A stretch of 64,000 bases of DNA from Roseiarcus sp036489975 (GTDB taxonomy: Bacteria > Pseudomonadota > Alphaproteobacteria > Rhizobiales > Beijerinckiaceae): positions 14,351 to 78,350 of the forward strand of contig DASXES010000136.1 in the NCBI GenBank assembly GCA_036489975.1, read 5' to 3'. The notes below the pieces were generated by a model that was not told where the DNA came from, did not search any database, and saw only the letters and a program-made list of their open reading frames with translations. The first letter of the stretch is position 1. Each line of letters starts with the position of its first letter. Made by a program: the position numbers and the translations under genes. This document shows, piece after piece, positions 44,832 to 53,589 of the stretch.

Positions 44832-45476
44832 TCACGGGCGCCCATGGTCGCGCTGGTGATCTGGATGATCGCAGCCATCGTGATCATGGTCGTGATCGTG
44901 ATGCGCATGATCGCCGCCATGATGATGGTCATGCATAGGGTCGTGCGCATGACCGTGGGCGTCACCGTGCGCGCCGCTCGCTCCGTGATCGTGATCATGA
45001 TCGTAGTCATGGCCGTGGTGGCGGGCCTGTCCGGCGCCGCCCTCGGCCTTCACATAGGCGCCGCCCTCGGGATTGAACGGCGCATCGAGCGCGATCACGC
45101 GGGCGCCAAGACCTACGACCATCGCCTCGATCACCGGATCGCGGCGGATGCGCAGCGCTTTTGGCATGATTTCGGTCGGCAGATGGCGGTTGCCGAAGTG
45201 CCAGGCGAGCCGCGCCAGCGCCAAGGGATCGGCGGCCCGGATCTCAGCCAGAGGTTCCGGCTCGGCGACCACTTCCACGGTTCGTCCATCCTCGAGCTGC
45301 AACCCATCGCCACCGCGCAGCATCGTCGCCTCCGGGAGGTCGAGCAGGAACGCGAGCCCTCCAACGCCGGTCATGGTCACCCGACGGCGATAGCGTTCGT
45401 CGAAATCGAGCACCACCGTGTCGGCCGGAGCGCCGGACCAATGGCCGGCCGGGATGACTTTCTCAGCGCGCAACAT
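44832..45476 (-). CDS. ureE: Urease accessory metallochaperone UreE with extended histidine-rich tail
   Basis: 214 residues from ATG 45476, supported by an AAGGGA ribosome-binding site (an upstream ATG at 45509 is possible). N-terminal domain and central nickel-binding domain (LARLAWHFGNRHLPTEI) are standard. The C-terminal 60 residues are almost entirely His, Asp and Gly (HDHDHDHG, HDHHHGGDHAHHDHDHD), a much longer nickel-storage tail than in Klebsiella UreE. It binds several nickel ions and passes them to UreG. Confidence 0.93.
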   Translation of the reverse strand: MLRAEKVIPAGHWSGAPADTVVLDFDERYRRRVTMTGVGGLAFLLDLPEATMLRGGDGLQLEDGRTVEVVAEPEPLAEIRAADPLALARLAWHFGNRHLPTEIMPKALRIRRDPVIEAMVVGLGARVIALDAPFNPEGGAYVKAEGGAGQARHHGHDYDHDHDHGASGAHGDAHGHAHDPMHDHHHGGDHAHHDHDHDHDGCDHPDHQRDHGRP

Positions 45477-45560
45477 CCATTCGTTCCCTTCGTCCGAAGG
45501 CCGCGTCATCTGGGCGATCGGGTCCCCTTCGGCCGAGTTTGAATGAGGCGCGCAATAAAC

Positions 45561-45966
<406 letters not shown>

Positions 45967-45970
45967 AGGG

Positions 45971-45997
45971 ATATTGGGCCAGAGCGGCGTCGGTCAA
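45971..45997 (-). promoter_or_regulatory. Probable rnpB promoter
   Basis: On the minus strand, TTGACC (45997-45992) and CAATAT (45976-45971) with a 15-base spacer, placing the start of transcription near 45965, where the folded RNA begins. The spacer is short, so this is a moderate call. Confidence 0.45.
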
Positions 45998-46122
45998 GCA
46001 CAATCGCGCGCCCTGAGGATCAAATAGCCCGGGCGGCAGCGGAACCGAGAGCGGGGCTTGTTCATTGTAGCTTCACTCGAATTATGGGATTGTGGCGGCT
46101 AGCGGACGGGAGAATGCATCGC

Positions 46123-46455
46123 ATGAACAGGATTCTGACGCTGTCGGCGGCGCTGGCCGCCGCCGTCTCCGTCTCGGCCTGCGAGACGCCGCAGCAGACG
46201 AACGCGCTGGCCGGCGGCGCGCTTGGCGCAGGCACGGGCGCGCTCATCGGTTCGGCGGTGTCCGGCGGCAGCGCCGGCGGGGCGCTGGCGGGGGCCGCCA
46301 TCGGCGCGGGTTCCGGCGCGCTGATCGGCTCCGCTGCGACGCCGTCCGGCTACTACGGCGGGCCGCCGCCCGGTTACGGGGGACCGCCGCCACGGCGATG
46401 CGCTCAGTGGGCGTATGATTACAATGGCAACCGGGTCTGCACCGCTTTCTACTGA
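46123..46455 (+). CDS. Glycine-zipper lipoprotein (17-kDa surface-antigen/OmpA-like glycine zipper), copy 1
   Basis: 110 residues from ATG 46123. Lipobox at the end of the signal peptide (AAVSVSAC) predicts a lipid-anchored protein. The body has glycine-zipper repeats (GALGAGTGALIGSAVSGGSAG twice over, quoted in part) and ends RCAQWAYDYNGNRVCTAFY. Relatives are small outer-membrane lipoproteins of unknown function. It is the first of three tandem paralogues, and this copy alone has an insert rich in Gly, Pro and Tyr (YYGGPPPGYGGPPP). Confidence 0.82.
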   Translation: MNRILTLSAALAAAVSVSACETPQQTNALAGGALGAGTGALIGSAVSGGSAGGALAGAAIGAGSGALIGSAATPSGYYGGPPPGYGGPPPRRCAQWAYDYNGNRVCTAFY

Positions 46456-46473
46456 GCCCAAGGGGAGGGAAAT

Positions 46474-46767
46474 ATGAAGAGAATTTCGGCCATCGCGTTG
46501 GCTCTGGCCGCCGCCTTATCGGTGTCGGCTTGCGAGACGCCGCAACAGCAGACAGGCACCCTAGCGGGCGGCGCGATCGGCGCCGGCACGGGCGCGCTGA
46601 TCGGCTCGGCGGTTTCCGGCGGCAGCGCAGGCGGCGCGATTGCCGGCGGCATCATCGGCGCCGGTACGGGCGCGCTGGTCGGCAACGCGGCCACGGCGCC
46701 GCGCGGGAACTGCGCGCGATGGGGCTACGACTACAATGGCAACCGGATCTGCACCGCATTCTATTGA
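46474..46767 (+). CDS. Glycine-zipper lipoprotein, copy 2
   Basis: 97 residues. Signal peptide with lipobox ALSVSAC, then ETPQQQTGTLAGGAIGAGTG and two glycine-zipper segments, and the same C-terminal signature CARWGYDYNGNRICTAFY as copy 1. 18 bases after copy 1, with a GGGAGGG ribosome-binding site. Likely outer-membrane lipoprotein, co-transcribed with its paralogues. Confidence 0.83.
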   Translation: MKRISAIALALAAALSVSACETPQQQTGTLAGGAIGAGTGALIGSAVSGGSAGGAIAGGIIGAGTGALVGNAATAPRGNCARWGYDYNGNRICTAFY

Positions 46768-46784
46768 GTTTTAAGGGAGGAACC

Positions 46785-47084
46785 ATGAAAAGAGCTCTTG
46801 GCCTGGCGCTGGCGTTCGCCGCCGCGCTATCCGTTTCGGGCTGCTACACGCCCCAACAACAGACAGGCACGCTGGCCGGCGGCGCAATCGGCGCCGGCGG
46901 CGGCGCGCTGATCGGATCGGCCCTTACCGGGGGCAGCCCTGGCGGCGCCATCGCCGGGGGCATCCTCGGCGCCGGAACCGGCGCCCTGATCGGCAACGCC
47001 GTGACGGCGCCCCGCCATCGCGGGCATTGCGCGCGCTGGGGTTGGGATCACAACGGCAACCACGTCTGCCGCGCCTGGTACTGA
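46785..47084 (+). CDS. Glycine-zipper lipoprotein, copy 3
   Basis: 99 residues. Signal peptide with lipobox LSVSGC, zipper segments GAIGAGGGALIGSALTGG and GILGAGTGALIGNAVT, ending CARWGWDHNGNHVCRAWY. It is more diverged than copies 1 and 2 but keeps the same architecture. GGGAGG ribosome-binding site at ideal distance. The 17-base spacing repeats that between copies 1 and 2, consistent with tandem duplication. Confidence 0.83.
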   Translation: MKRALGLALAFAAALSVSGCYTPQQQTGTLAGGAIGAGGGALIGSALTGGSPGGAIAGGILGAGTGALIGNAVTAPRHRGHCARWGWDHNGNHVCRAWY

Positions 47085-47167
47085 TCGACTGAGGCTTCGC
47101 GCGCCATGGCCAGCTCTCGCCATGGCGCGTGTGCCGTCATGTCCCGCGGGCCGGTCCAGCCGCGGAC

Positions 47168-47938
47168 ATGACCGCGCCCCCGATCCCCGATACCCTGCTC
47201 GCCCGCCGCTTCGTCGCCTCGCCCAACTATGGCGAACGGCGCGGCTACGGCCGTCCCAACTGCCTCATCCTGCACTATACGGGCATGCCGACGGGCGAAG
47301 CCGCCTTGACGGCGCTGACCGATCCCGCCCGCGAGGTCTCGTCGCATTATCTTGTCTGGGAAGACGGCGCGATCGACCAACTGGTCGCGGAGCGCGATCG
47401 GGCCTGGCACGCGGGCAAGGCGTCATGGAAGGGCGAAAGCGACCTGAACTCGGCCTCGATCGGGATCGAGATCGTCAATCCCGGCCATGACGGCGGCTCG
47501 CCGCCGTTTCCTTCACCCCAGATCGAGGCGACGATCAAGCTCGCGCGCGACATCTGCGCGCGCTGGGGAATCGCTCCCGAGCGCGTTCTCGCCCATTCCG
47601 ACGTCGCCCCGGCGCGCAAGCGCGACCCCGGCGAAGCGTTTCCGTGGGAGGCGCTCTCAAGGGCCGGCGTCGGCCACTGGACCAGGCCCGCGCCGCTCAC
47701 AGGCTCGGCGCTGTTCGCTCATGAGGAGGAAGGCGCGCCGGTGCGGGCGATGCAGGCGATGCTGGCGCTCTACGGCTACGGCGTGGAGATCACGGGAATC
47801 TACGATCGCCAGACCCGGCAGGTGGTCGCGGCCTTTCAGCGCCGCTTCCGGCCGGAGCGGGTCGACGGCGAGACGGACGCTTCGACGATCGCGACGCTGA
47901 AGGCGCTGATCGACGGGCCGCTGGGACCCGCCGCATGA
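47168..47938 (+). CDS. N-acetylmuramoyl-L-alanine amidase (AmpD/AmiD-like) with peptidoglycan-binding domain
   Basis: 256 residues. N-terminal amidase_2 domain: zinc histidine in CLILHYTGM (His36), a second histidine region near AWHAGKASW and AHSDVAPARKRDPG with the third histidine and aspartate. C-terminal PG_binding_1 domain (MQAMLALYGYGVEITGIYDR). It cleaves the bond between muramic acid and the stem peptide; the lack of a signal peptide suggests a cytoplasmic role in anhydro-muropeptide recycling. ATG 47168 is chosen because the family sequence starts there. Confidence 0.88.
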   Translation: MTAPPIPDTLLARRFVASPNYGERRGYGRPNCLILHYTGMPTGEAALTALTDPAREVSSHYLVWEDGAIDQLVAERDRAWHAGKASWKGESDLNSASIGIEIVNPGHDGGSPPFPSPQIEATIKLARDICARWGIAPERVLAHSDVAPARKRDPGEAFPWEALSRAGVGHWTRPAPLTGSALFAHEEEGAPVRAMQAMLALYGYGVEITGIYDRQTRQVVAAFQRRFRPERVDGETDASTIATLKALIDGPLGPAA

Positions 47939-48330
47939 CTTGGTGATCCTTCCGGCTTCGACAACCTGAGCGCGAACCTTGCGACAGCCGATGGAAATAA
48001 GCGCGCGTAAACGCTAGCAAAACGCCAATAAGCGCTAGTAAACGCTAGTAAAACAGCTAGCGTTTACTAGCGTTTATTTTTCCGAATCGCGCCTTTTCAA
48101 GGGGTTGCGGGTGATTGGCGTAAAAAAATTCCTCCTCGCGCTTTTGTTCGCGCGCCGGTTGTGTCGAGCGAGCCATTTTCCTTTTTCAATCAGCTCGGCT
48201 CTGCCTCGCCGCCCCGACTGCTGGTCCGGGCGAGGGATCTCTAACTTGGAACATATAGCGAACATCATCGCTCCGTCAAGGAATATTCACAGAAAAGGCC
48301 GGGCGCTTGCCGCCAGACTGAAGAGCGCGC
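47939..48330. other. Intergenic region with terminator, no gene
   Basis: 392 bases between the convergent amidase and glnE genes. It contains the terminator at 48031-48082 and an extra copy of the unit GTAAACGCTAG at 48007-48017. The rest shows no coding pattern or RNA gene. Confidence 0.5.
48031..48082 (+). terminator. Intrinsic terminator with a perfect 16-bp stem
   Basis: CGCTAGTAAACGCTAG (48033-48048), 8-base loop, then its exact complement CTAGCGTTTACTAGCG (48057-48072), extendable by two pairs, and a run of T (TTTATTTTT). It lies about 95 bases beyond the amidase stop. The stem itself is built from the unit TAAACGCTAG in direct and inverted orientation. Confidence 0.8.
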
Positions 48331-51258
48331 CTAAGCCTGAAGGATCGCCTCGAACGAGGCCCGCACGCGCTTGCGCGCTTCGTCCAGCGCGGCCGCCAGC
48401 GCCTCGAAATCGGGAAAGCCGCTAGCCGCGGCGATGCGGCGCTTGACCCCGGCCCCAGCCGTGGCCGGATCGAACCTGCCCGAGGTCGAAAGGCGCATGA
48501 ACTGGGCCGCGTCGGTGTAAAGCTTGTGCGCGTCGATGAGAATCTCGGCCTGCTCGGGTGTGATCAGGCCGGCGCGGCCGGCCTTCTCCACGACCGGGCG
48601 GGTCGAGACGTCGAGGACGCCCGGATGCTCGTGCGCGAAGGCGAGCTGCAAATATTGGGCGACGAATTCGATGTCGAGGAGCCCGCCCGCAACGAGCTTC
48701 AGATTCCAGATATCGGCGTGGCCCTTTTCCCTGGCGATTAGCCCGCGCATGGCGAGCGTGGCCCGGGCGACGACGGCGCCGTCGCGCTCGCGGGTCAGCG
48801 TCCGCCGCACCGTCTCAGCGATGTCGGCGCCGAGCGTCGCGTCCCCGGCGACGAAGCGGGCGCGGGTCAGCGCCATGTGCTCCCAGGTCTCCGCCTCGTC
48901 CTTTTGATAGAGCCAGAACGACGCGAATTGGGTCGCGAGCGGGCCTTGGCGCCCGGAAGGCCTGAGCCGCATGTCGACTTCGTAGAGGCCACCCGCCTTG
49001 GTCGGGGCCGTCAAGGCCGAGATGAGGCGCTGCGTCAGCCTCGCGTAATAGACGGCCGGCCCGAGCGGCCTGCGGCCGTCCGATTCTCCCGCCTCGGGGG
49101 GAAAATCGTAGATGAGGATGAGGTCGAGATCGGAGGCCGCTCTCATCTCGCGCGAGCCGAGCTTGCCCAGCGCCACGACCGCGACCCTCCCGCCGCGAAT
49201 CTGGCCGTGCTCGGCGGCGAAGGCCTCGATGACGCGCTTGAGCAGCGCCTGGATCAGCCCCTGCGCCAGCGCGCTATACGCGCGTCCGGCCCTGTCCGGG
49301 TCGAGGCGGCCCGACAAGAGGTTGAGGCCGATGTGAAACATCTCCTCGGCGGCGAAGTCACGCGCCCGGTTCAGCGCATCCTCGAAGCTCTGCCCTTGCG
49401 CCACAAACGTCTCGACCCGGGCGGCCATCGCCTCGTCGTCGAAGCTCGTGTCGAAGTCGAGGCTGCGCGCCGGATCGATCGCAGCATCGAGCACATGGGG
49501 CCGGCTTGCGATCACCTCCGCCAGCCGCGGGGCGCTGCCGAGCACGTCGCCGAACAATTCGCGCAAAGCGGCGTTCGAGCGCAAAATCGACAGGAGCTCG
49601 ACCGAGGCGGGCATGCGCCCCAGCGCTTCGTCGAAAGCGGAAAGCGCCGCGTCCGCATCGCCCGAACCGGCGAAGGCCTCGAGCAGCGCAGGCGTCAGCT
49701 CCGTCAGCACCTCTCTGGCGCGCGCGCTGCGGACGGCGGCCCGCCGGCCAAAATGCCAGCCGCGGACGGTCTCCGCCGCAACATCCGGACGCTGAAAGCC
49801 GAGGTCACGCAGAGTGGCCAATGTCGCGGGATCGTCGGCGACGCCGGTGAAGACCAGATTGCCCGAGGCGACGCTGAGCGTCGGCGCATCCTCGAACAGC
49901 CGCGCATAATGCTTCTCGACCCGGGTGAGGTGACGAGTGAGGTCCGCGGCGAAACCCTTGAGCCCGGCGTAGCCGCAGAACTTGGCGAAGCGGGTGAGCG
50001 CGGCGCGCTCGAAGGGAAGGCGCTGCGTCTGCTCGTCGGCGACCATCTGCAGGCGATGTTCGACGCGCCGCAGAAAGACGTAAGCCTGGGCAAGGTCATC
50101 GACCGCCTCAGCGCCGATCCATTGATCGGCGCAAAGCCGCTCGAGCATGTCGAGGGTGCGCGAGCCGCGCATCTGGGGACGGCGGCCGCCGAAAATGAGC
50201 TGCTGCGTCTGGACGAAAAACTCGATCTCGCGGATGCCGCCCCGCCCGAGCTTGATGTCGTGGCCGGGCACGACCACCTGCTCATGGCCGCGCACGGCGT
50301 GGATCTGGCGCTTCATCGCGTGGATGTCGGCGATCGAGGCATAGTCGAAATACTTGCGCCAGATGAACGGCGCGAGGTCGGCGAGAAAACGCTCGCCCAG
50401 GCCGAGGTCGCCCGCCGCCGGCCGAGCCTTGATGAGCGCGGCGCGCTCCCAGTTCTGGCCGACCGTCTCGTAATAGGCGTAGGCGCTCAGCGTCGAGAGC
50501 GCGACCGGGGTCGAAGCGGGATCGGGCCTGAGACGCAGGTCCACCCTCAGCACATAGCCGTCGCCCGTCCGCTCCTGAATGAGGCGCGCAAGCGCCTTGG
50601 TCAGACGCACGAACAAGGGTCCTGGCTCGGTTCCCGGCGGAATCGACGCCGCCGCGGGGTCGTAAAGAACGATGAGGTCGATGTCGCTCGAATAATTGAG
50701 TTCGCGCGCGCCATGCTTGCCGAGCGCCAGCACGACGAGGCCCGAACCCTTCTCGACATCGGCGGCTTCCGGATCGAGCGCCAGAAGGCCGGCGCGCGCG
50801 TGCTTGCGCAGGAGAAAAGCGACCGCGGTGCGCACGGCCGCGTCGGCGAAGCGGGTCAAGGCCTCGGTCGCCGCGACGACGTCCCATAACCCCCCGATGT
50901 CGGCAAGGGCGACCAGAAGCGCCGCCTCGCGCTTGGCGCGGCGCAAGGCGCGCATCAGATCCGCTTCGTTCTCGTCGCGGCGCGCAGCGAGCGCGGAAAC
51001 GAGCGCGTCGAGCGACTGGCCGGGCGGTCGCTGAAGCAGCCCGACGAGCCGCTCCGGGTCTTCCCCGATGAGGGTCCACAGGTAAGGCGAATGATCGGCG
51101 AGGCCGAGAAGGACGTCGCGGGTCCGGCCGCGCTCGAGTTCGGGCTCGAGCGCCGCGGCCGGCCCGGTCTCGAGGAGCGAGGCGAGGCGGCGACGCGCTT
51201 CGGCGGGCGCGGCAAGGCGCGGCGCCTCGACGAGGCTTTCAGCCAGCGCCGCGGTCAT
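48331..51258 (-). CDS. glnE: Bifunctional glutamine synthetase adenylyltransferase/adenylyl-removing enzyme
   Basis: 975 residues with the two duplicated nucleotidyltransferase halves of GlnE. First half: LGKHGARELNYSSDIDLIVL around residue 180; second half: LGKLGSREMRAASDLDLILI around residue 700. The N-terminal half removes AMP from and the C-terminal half adds AMP to glutamine synthetase, in response to PII and glutamine. The gene overlaps the 3' end of the histidine-kinase gene by 20 bases, linking it to the two-component system and, further upstream, DegP. Confidence 0.96.
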   Translation of the reverse strand: MTAALAESLVEAPRLAAPAEARRRLASLLETGPAAALEPELERGRTRDVLLGLADHSPYLWTLIGEDPERLVGLLQRPPGQSLDALVSALAARRDENEADLMRALRRAKREAALLVALADIGGLWDVVAATEALTRFADAAVRTAVAFLLRKHARAGLLALDPEAADVEKGSGLVVLALGKHGARELNYSSDIDLIVLYDPAAASIPPGTEPGPLFVRLTKALARLIQERTGDGYVLRVDLRLRPDPASTPVALSTLSAYAYYETVGQNWERAALIKARPAAGDLGLGERFLADLAPFIWRKYFDYASIADIHAMKRQIHAVRGHEQVVVPGHDIKLGRGGIREIEFFVQTQQLIFGGRRPQMRGSRTLDMLERLCADQWIGAEAVDDLAQAYVFLRRVEHRLQMVADEQTQRLPFERAALTRFAKFCGYAGLKGFAADLTRHLTRVEKHYARLFEDAPTLSVASGNLVFTGVADDPATLATLRDLGFQRPDVAAETVRGWHFGRRAAVRSARAREVLTELTPALLEAFAGSGDADAALSAFDEALGRMPASVELLSILRSNAALRELFGDVLGSAPRLAEVIASRPHVLDAAIDPARSLDFDTSFDDEAMAARVETFVAQGQSFEDALNRARDFAAEEMFHIGLNLLSGRLDPDRAGRAYSALAQGLIQALLKRVIEAFAAEHGQIRGGRVAVVALGKLGSREMRAASDLDLILIYDFPPEAGESDGRRPLGPAVYYARLTQRLISALTAPTKAGGLYEVDMRLRPSGRQGPLATQFASFWLYQKDEAETWEHMALTRARFVAGDATLGADIAETVRRTLTRERDGAVVARATLAMRGLIAREKGHADIWNLKLVAGGLLDIEFVAQYLQLAFAHEHPGVLDVSTRPVVEKAGRAGLITPEQAEILIDAHKLYTDAAQFMRLSTSGRFDPATAGAGVKRRIAAASGFPDFEALAAALDEARKRVRASFEAILQA

Positions 51259-52693
51259 TCAGGGCCAATTCGGCCGGCGCCGGCGCTTGAGGCGGCTCGT
51301 CCACCGCGGGCAAGGTGAGACGGACGCGAAGCCCGGGCCGATTGTCCTCGAGCTCGACCGATCCCCCGTGCATGCGCGCGACCGCCGCGGCCAGCGAAAG
51401 TCCCAGGCCCGAGCCGGGGCGCGACCGGGACCCTTCGAGCCGGACAAACCGGTCAAGCACGCGCGCCCGGTCCACCGGGGCAATTCCCGGACCTCGGTCG
51501 GCGACCGTCAGGAGGACGGACTGGCCGACCCGCTCTGCGGCAATGACCACGTCGGGCTTCATCCCGGCTTCTGCGGTTTCCTTGTTCGGCGCGCCGTATT
51601 TGATGGCGTTGTCCACGACATTGGCGATCGCCTGGCCGATCAGCTCGCGATTGCCCCGGACGATGAGTCCATCGTCCGCGCGTACAGTCAGCGCCACGCC
51701 CTCTTCTTCGGCGGTCGGCTCGTAAAGCTCGCCGACGCTCCTCGCCGCCTCGCCAATGTCGAGAGGTTGAAGCGGCCCGAGGTCGCCGCCCGCTTCCGCG
51801 CGCGCGATCAAAAGGAGCGCGTTGAAAATCCGGATAAGCCCGTCCGATTCTTCGATCGTCTTCTCCAGCGCCTGGCGATAGGCCGCGGCGTCGCCGCCGA
51901 ACGCGAGCGCGGCTTCGGCGTGATTGCGCAGGCGGGTAAGGGGCGTGCGCAAATCGTGCGCGATGTTGTCGGAGACCTCCCTCAAACCCTCCATCAGTTC
52001 GGAGATCCGCCCCAGCATCTCGTTGAGGCCTTCCGCCAGCCGGTCCAATTCGTCGCCCGAGCCGCTGACCGGCAGGCGGCGCGTGAGGTCGCCGGCCATG
52101 ATGCCCTGGGCTGAGGTGTTCATGTCATCGATGCGCTTGAGCACCCGCCTTGCGACGAACAGCGCGCCCGCCGCCCCGAGCGCGGCGAAGAACACCAGCG
52201 AGATCGCCAGCGAGCGCACCATGACCTTGCCGATGCGAGCCCGGTCGCTGAGGTCGTGCCCGATCAAGAGCCTGAAGCCGCCCGGCAGGATATAGACGCC
52301 CACCAGCGCCTCTCGCCCGCGGTCGCTGCTGCCGGTCCCGCGATACATGATGGGCAGGAAGCCGGGGTGCAGCAGCACCTCGGAGGGGATCTGCTCGACA
52401 TTGCCGGCGAGCGGCTCGCCGATCGGGTTGGTAAGCAGGTAAAGCGAAGCGCCGGGTTCGCGCTTGCGCGCCTCGATGACCGCGTAAAGCCGTCTTATCC
52501 CGGCGTTGTCGAAGGCGTCGATGAGGCCCTTGGCTTCCGCGTCGACGGTGCGCGCAATCTCCTTGTCGACGACCGACTCGACCTGCCAGGCTATAATATA
52601 GAGGACGACGCCGGAGCCGACCGCGCTGAGCACGAGGATCGCCAGCGCCAGGCGAAAAGCGGTGGCGCCAAAGAGCTTACCGAGCGCCGTCAC
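51239..52693 (-). CDS. Sensor histidine kinase
   Basis: 484 residues. Two transmembrane helices (about 14-36 and 160-182) flank a periplasmic sensor of about 120 residues; then a HAMP domain (about 183-235), the phospho-acceptor His246 in SDNIAHDLRTPL, and an HATPase domain with N-box NVVDNAIKYG, G1 DRGPGI and G2 GSGLGLSLAAA. Forms a two-component system with the response regulator encoded immediately upstream. Signal unknown; proximity to DegP suggests envelope stress. Its last 20 bases overlap glnE. Confidence 0.93.
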   Translation of the reverse strand: MTALGKLFGATAFRLALAILVLSAVGSGVVLYIIAWQVESVVDKEIARTVDAEAKGLIDAFDNAGIRRLYAVIEARKREPGASLYLLTNPIGEPLAGNVEQIPSEVLLHPGFLPIMYRGTGSSDRGREALVGVYILPGGFRLLIGHDLSDRARIGKVMVRSLAISLVFFAALGAAGALFVARRVLKRIDDMNTSAQGIMAGDLTRRLPVSGSGDELDRLAEGLNEMLGRISELMEGLREVSDNIAHDLRTPLTRLRNHAEAALAFGGDAAAYRQALEKTIEESDGLIRIFNALLLIARAEAGGDLGPLQPLDIGEAARSVGELYEPTAEEEGVALTVRADDGLIVRGNRELIGQAIANVVDNAIKYGAPNKETAEAGMKPDVVIAAERVGQSVLLTVADRGPGIAPVDRARVLDRFVRLEGSRSRPGSGLGLSLAAAVARMHGGSVELEDNRPGLRVRLTLPAVDEPPQAPAPAELALNDRGAG

Positions 52694-53369
52694 GTATCAT
52701 GTAACCGGCGCCGCGAACGGTGCTGAGGAGCGGCGCGTCGAAATCGCGGTCGATCTTGGCCCGCAGGCGCGACACATGCACGTCGATCACGTTGGTCTGC
52801 GGATCGAAGTGATAGTCCCACACATGCTCGAGCAGCATGGTGCGCGTGACCACCTTGCCGGCGTTCTGCATCAGATATTCCAGGAGCCGGAATTCGCGCG
52901 GCTGCAGCACGATTTCCTCCGAGCGGCGGATGACCTTGTGGGAGAGCCGGTCGAGCATCAGATCGGCGACCCTGAGCACCGTCTCCTCCGGCGCGCCCTT
53001 GGGGCCGCGCCGCGACAGCGCCTCGACCCGGGCCAAAAGCTCGGAGAACGCATAAGGCTTCGACAGATAGTCGTCGCCGCCGGCGCGCAGGCCCTTGACC
53101 CGGTCGTCGACCTGGCCGAGCGCGGAAAGGATCAGGACCGGCGTCTCGTTCTTCTGCTCGCGAAGCGCACCGACCAGGGTCAACCCGTCCATCTTCGGCA
53201 GCATGCGATCGACGATGGCGACGTCATAGCCGCCTTCGAGCGCCAAATCGTATCCGGTGAGGCCGTCATTGGCCTGGTCCGCGACGTGCCCTGCCTCGCG
53301 GAACGCCTTGGCGAGATACTGCGCCGCGTCCCGGTCGTCTTCGATGATGAGGATGCGCATGTCGGACAT
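52677..53369 (-). CDS. Response regulator, OmpR/PhoB family
   Basis: 230 residues from ATG 53369 (an ATG three codons later is possible). Receiver domain with acidic pair Asp11/Asp12, phospho-acceptor Asp54 (VDRMLPKMDG) and conserved lysine in DDYLSKPYAF; C-terminal winged-helix with RLLEYLMQNAGKVVTR and TVRGAGYMI. It overlaps the histidine-kinase gene and is its obvious partner. Likely targets include the adjacent degP-like gene. Confidence 0.93.
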   Translation of the reverse strand: MSDMRILIIEDDRDAAQYLAKAFREAGHVADQANDGLTGYDLALEGGYDVAIVDRMLPKMDGLTLVGALREQKNETPVLILSALGQVDDRVKGLRAGGDDYLSKPYAFSELLARVEALSRRGPKGAPEETVLRVADLMLDRLSHKVIRRSEEIVLQPREFRLLEYLMQNAGKVVTRTMLLEHVWDYHFDPQTNVIDVHVSRLRAKIDRDFDAPLLSTVRGAGYMIRDGAR

Positions 53370-53557
53370 ATAGCGAATCCCGGGCGCTAAGGCCAAAAAA
53401 AGGTATGGCGGCAGGTCCTCGGGGGGCTTGATGGGACCTGCCGCCACCTTGTCGGAGTCGCGCGGGCGGGGATATGTGCGACGCCGACTTGGGCGGAAGA
53501 GCGCGCTTTGCGCCGGGCCGGGGACGAGCCCATGAACTCTTCCGTCCATTTCATTTC

Positions 53558-53582
53558 GGCGTCCCGCAGCGGGCGGGACGCC
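53558..53582 (-). terminator. GC-rich hairpin after degP
   Basis: GGCGTCCCGC (53558-53567), 5-base loop, GCGGGACGCC (53573-53582), a perfect 10-bp stem 8 bases beyond the degP stop. It lacks a following T run on the minus strand, so it may stabilise the mRNA end or act with Rho. Confidence 0.55.
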
Positions 53583-53589
53583 GGGAATT

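Noticed and set aside
44783..45010. Methionine/threonine/isoleucine-rich small protein on the minus strand
   Set aside because: It is an alternative frame of the His/Asp repeat tail of UreE (CAT-rich codons read one base off).
48877..50889. 670-codon open frame on the + strand
   Set aside because: It is fully antisense to glnE, has arginine-rich low-quality composition and no family resemblance; long antisense frames are expected at this GC content.
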